From Nitrospiria bacterium (GTDB taxonomy: Bacteria > Nitrospirota > CAKKRA01 > 9FT-COMBO-42-15), in NCBI GenBank assembly GCA_919902475.1, contig CAKKRA010000410.1:3403-13021 (forward strand): DNA of 9,619 nucleotides, given 5' to 3'. A program made the translations under genes and the position numbers. This document shows, piece after piece, positions 7,121 through 9,619 of the stretch. The stretch's first letter is position 1. Each line of letters starts with the position of its first letter. The notes under the pieces were generated by a model that searched no databases, had not been told where the DNA came from, and saw only the letters and a list, made by a program, of their open reading frames with translations.

Positions 7121-7125
7121 CCTCC
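7121..7125 (-). promoter_or_regulatory. Ribosome binding site deciding the ferredoxin start
   Basis: GGAGG followed by AAAAG and then ATG at 7115. The in-frame TTG at 7127 overlaps this site and is therefore an unlikely start. Confidence 0.8.
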
Positions 7126-7137
7126 AATGTTTTAGTT

Positions 7138-7213
7138 GAATATTTGATTAGGTTGATTAGGTTGAATATGTTGAATGCGCCAACTAATTAACCCAATCAA
7201 CCAATAAACATAA
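7138..7213. repeat. 9-bp repeat cluster forming an intergenic hairpin
   Basis: On the plus strand GATTAGGTT stands twice in tandem (7146-7154, 7155-7163), flanked by relatives GAATATTT and GAATATGTT. On the minus strand related units (GATTATGTT, TATTGGTT, GATTGGGTT) fill 7190-7213. The two sets face each other, so 7151-7163 pairs with 7190-7202 (12 of 13 bases, the other a G-U pair in the minus-strand RNA). The fold lies between the Mo-subunit stop and the ferredoxin ribosome site, and may affect message stability or the ratio of the two subunits. No terminator U-tract is seen. Confidence 0.65.
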
Positions 7214-7224
7214 TCAACTTAATT

Positions 7225-9619
7225 TTATTCCTCAGTAAAAGGCAGTACATTCCCGTCCTCTGCCTGCTTGCCATTCCACACAACCTTCTTGCTCTTTTTA
7301 TCCCATACAGGGGCATTCTTCATAGCTACCTTATTCACATATGCGCCGAGCTCGCTCTGGTCAACTGCATATTCAGGGAACCTCTTTAAGAACTCATGGG
7401 TCTTTTTCAATGCCTCTTTTTTTGATGTCCCCTTTTTCCATAATAGAACAAGCTGCGCCTTGAATTCAGCCTGATTATAAACAGGGTCTGTAATAATGTC
7501 ATCAATAAGCCAGCTCACATTCCTGTTTGTAATCCCTGGCACAAACGGCTGATATTCGTCTGTACTGCAGTATGTCCAGACCTGCCTTGGGTCAGTCTCC
7601 TCTGTTACCCATGCATAGCCGTCCAGCTCTGAGCGCATGGACTCAAGTTTCACATAATCGCCGTCTTCAATGCCGAGCGTCTTTGCAAGCTCAGGGTGAA
7701 CCTGAATATAGCGGTCCGGCTCAAGCTCGTCTGTCCACGGCCACCAGTGTCCCATCTCATGGAAGCTGGACACCGGCCTCCCGGTGCACAGGACAAGCGG
7801 ATGCTCTTTGAAGTCCTCAGGATCGCTGACAGGCGTATGTCCGCCCTCTCTGTGTTTCGGCAGATAGTCCCAGCCGAGCTCCCTTATTGCATCTGATGCA
7901 ACCTCAATCTTGCCTGAAGGTGTCGGGAATCTTCTTGGCGGATCAGATTCAGGAAACGGCTTATTATCTTCATACATGATATAGTCGCCCCTGACCTTGG
8001 CTTCAGAAGATTCAAATCTCATTGCATCCTCTTCTGTAAATGCAGGCCACATTACGCCGCCCCTCGGTGTTGTTGCAGGGTCAAGCGTCTTCTTTGTGCA
8101 TCCTGCTGTAAAGGACTCCTGCTTATTAAAGAAGTCTGTTGCCTCTGCCATATTTATCTTTGTCGGGTCATCCTTCCTTCTCCATGGGAACCACTTCAGG
8201 CCATCCTCTTTTCCAAAGACCCTGTCTGCAATGCCTGCAATTACATCTATGTCGTTCCTGCACTCCCAGTTCTCTTTTATTGCCTGATTGAACCAGGACA
8301 TGAGCCTGTTGTTTCCATGATGGCAAAGGCCTTCCCTCTCCACCCATGATGTTATCGGAAATGCAACATGCGCATGCTGATATGTAAAGTTTGGATGGAA
8401 TGAGTTGTGGATTGCTATATCAACATTCTTCTTGAATGCTGCTGCATACTTCTGTGTAAACGGCATCTGCGCCATCATGTTTCCATTCCACCATACTGCC
8501 CTTATTGGATAAGGCTTTTGTGTAAATATTGCGTTCGGGAAATTCGCTGCAGAGACGTCTGCCCAGCCGACTAATTTATCGGATATGACAGGCGCCTTGA
8601 CCGGCGGTAATGATGCCAAATCCTTGCCTGCGCTAAGCGGTGGACGGCAGTTGTGCAGCCAGTTCCAGCCGCCTCCTGGCACGCCGATTGAGCCGGTAAG
8701 CGCTACTAAGATGCCGTAGCATCGGTTGATGTTGTTTGAATTGTATGTCTGCGCGGTGCCGAGACAGCCTGATACTGATGCAGGCGTATTCGTTGCAAAC
8801 ATCCTTGCTGCCTGAATAATAGTCTCTTTTGGCACCCATGTAATCTTCTCTGCCCTCTCAGGCGGCATCTTTTCTATTAACGGCCTCCACTCATCAAGAC
8901 CATGCACCCATTTATCTACAAACTCTTTGTTATATAGATTCTCTTTTAAAATTACATTTATCATCGCCATTACAAGCGCAGCATCAGTATTTGGTCTGAG
9001 CCTCATTGCAATATCTGCCTTTGCCATGGATGGATTGAATCTCGGGTCAATCCAGATAATCTTTGTTCCTCTTTCTTTTGCATCTAAGACCCAGAGCATC
9101 TCAACCGGATGATTGGCTGCTGTATTCGAGCCTGCAATCATTATACATTTTGAGTTTACCCAGTCTGTTGTAGGGTTCATTAATCTGCCGAGGTCCTTTG
9201 CGCCGTAGGTATAGTTCATTGCAACACCAGGGCTCTCACAGCAGATTGGACCCTGTCCTACAACATTAGGCGTACCCCAGATTTTTCCAAATCTTGAACC
9301 GCCGAGTTTCCATAAAAAATCTGCACGGCCTGTCCTGTGCATCATCAAGGCCTCTGGACCGTATTCCTTTTTTACCTTTAATAATCTCTCTGCAGCAAAG
9401 TCCAGCGCTGCATCCCATGATGCCCTCTTAAACTCATCATTGAGGCTCTTCCTGACCATTGGGTATTTTACCCTCAATGGATTATAGATATGCTGAAATG
9501 CGCCTGAGCCTTTCGGGCAGAGCGCGCCTTTGCTTAAAGGATGCTCAGGGTCGCCGTATATATCAACAACCCTTCCATCCTTTACATAAACCAGCATGCC
9601 GCATGCAGCCTCACACATA
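7225..9619 (-). CDS. Molybdopterin oxidoreductase catalytic subunit (5' end cut by window edge)
   Basis: At least 797 residues of a DMSO-reductase-superfamily enzyme binding Mo/W-bis-MGD. Numbering from the Met at 9618, C2, C6 and C34 are the last three ligands of the N-terminal [4Fe-4S] cluster (C-x3-C-x27-C); the first Cys lies beyond the edge, so that Met is not the start. CPKG at 34-37 carries the conserved Lys between cluster and cofactor. The metal ligand is probably C127 in CCESPGVA, matching the C/SeC-x5-A spacing of NapA and formate dehydrogenase. E128 stands where formate dehydrogenases have their catalytic His, which argues against that activity. WVEREG (425-430), TPSGKIEV (566-573) and the cofactor-binding C-terminal domain (about 605-728) are normal. 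Residues 730-797 are an extra charged tail. Polysulfide/thiosulfate-reductase-like, acetylene-hydratase-like or other activities are possible; the substrate is unknown. The ferredoxin partner follows. Confidence 0.92.
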   Translation of the reverse strand, partial: MCEAACGMLVYVKDGRVVDIYGDPEHPLSKGALCPKGSGAFQHIYNPLRVKYPMVRKSLNDEFKRASWDAALDFAAERLLKVKKEYGPEALMMHRTGRADFLWKLGGSRFGKIWGTPNVVGQGPICCESPGVAMNYTYGAKDLGRLMNPTTDWVNSKCIMIAGSNTAANHPVEMLWVLDAKERGTKIIWIDPRFNPSMAKADIAMRLRPNTDAALVMAMINVILKENLYNKEFVDKWVHGLDEWRPLIEKMPPERAEKITWVPKETIIQAARMFATNTPASVSGCLGTAQTYNSNNINRCYGILVALTGSIGVPGGGWNWLHNCRPPLSAGKDLASLPPVKAPVISDKLVGWADVSAANFPNAIFTQKPYPIRAVWWNGNMMAQMPFTQKYAAAFKKNVDIAIHNSFHPNFTYQHAHVAFPITSWVEREGLCHHGNNRLMSWFNQAIKENWECRNDIDVIAGIADRVFGKEDGLKWFPWRRKDDPTKINMAEATDFFNKQESFTAGCTKKTLDPATTPRGGVMWPAFTEEDAMRFESSEAKVRGDYIMYEDNKPFPESDPPRRFPTPSGKIEVASDAIRELGWDYLPKHREGGHTPVSDPEDFKEHPLVLCTGRPVSSFHEMGHWWPWTDELEPDRYIQVHPELAKTLGIEDGDYVKLESMRSELDGYAWVTEETDPRQVWTYCSTDEYQPFVPGITNRNVSWLIDDIITDPVYNQAEFKAQLVLLWKKGTSKKEALKKTHEFLKRFPEYAVDQSELGAYVNKVAMKNAPVWDKKSKKVVWNGKQAEDGNVLPFTEE

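Noticed and set aside
7116..7127. TTG start at 7127 for the ferredoxin subunit
   Set aside because: The TTG overlaps the GGAGG ribosome site that serves the ATG at 7115.
9616..9618. Met at 9618 as the true start of the Mo subunit
   Set aside because: It falls within the N-terminal [4Fe-4S] motif, whose first cysteine must lie upstream, outside the window.
7225..9619. Formate dehydrogenase assignment
   Set aside because: The ligand loop is C-E-S-P with no SeCys/Cys-His pair, so the catalytic His is missing.

Overview
The window holds one set of co-directional genes, all on the minus strand, so transcription runs from base 9619 towards base 1. In that order they are: a molybdopterin (bis-MGD type) oxidoreductase catalytic subunit, cut at its 5' end by the right edge; a four-cluster ferredoxin subunit; a 78-residue protein of unknown function; a 774-residue NorD/CbbO-type VWA protein; a TorD-family chaperone; a second four-cluster ferredoxin with a long lysine-rich N-terminal tail; an NAD(P)/FAD-dependent oxidoreductase; and a secreted diheme cytochrome c, cut at its 3' end by the left edge. 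No rRNA, tRNA, CRISPR array or transposase was seen.

Layout: bases 6170-9619 form a first transcription block (Mo enzyme, ferredoxin, 78-residue protein). It closes with a good intrinsic terminator at 6105-6134. Bases 650-6037 form a second, tightly packed block (VWA, TorD, tailed ferredoxin, FAD oxidoreductase). Its genes are 25 nt apart, overlap by 1 nt, and are 3 nt apart. A 124-bp palindromic element at 524-647 separates this block from the cytochrome c gene (489 to the left edge). The gap at 7116-7224 carries a repeat-built hairpin.

How the genes may work together (inference): the Mo subunit and the 7115-6489 ferredoxin look like the A and B subunits of a DMSO-reductase-superfamily enzyme. 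TorD would escort the Mo subunit during cofactor loading, and the VWA protein may assist assembly. The tailed ferredoxin plus FAD oxidoreductase resembles the CooF-like ferredoxin/NAD(P)H-oxidoreductase pairs known from other anaerobic redox operons, so it could link the enzyme to NAD(P)H. The diheme cytochrome c would act in the periplasm. No membrane anchor subunit is visible and the substrate cannot be read from the sequence.

Organism: a Gram-negative-type anaerobe or facultative anaerobe with moderate GC and good Shine-Dalgarno sites. The style of the genes, the dispersed palindromic element and the purine-rich repeat resemble Nitrospirota or Desulfobacterota genomes; this is an impression at low confidence, not a measurement.
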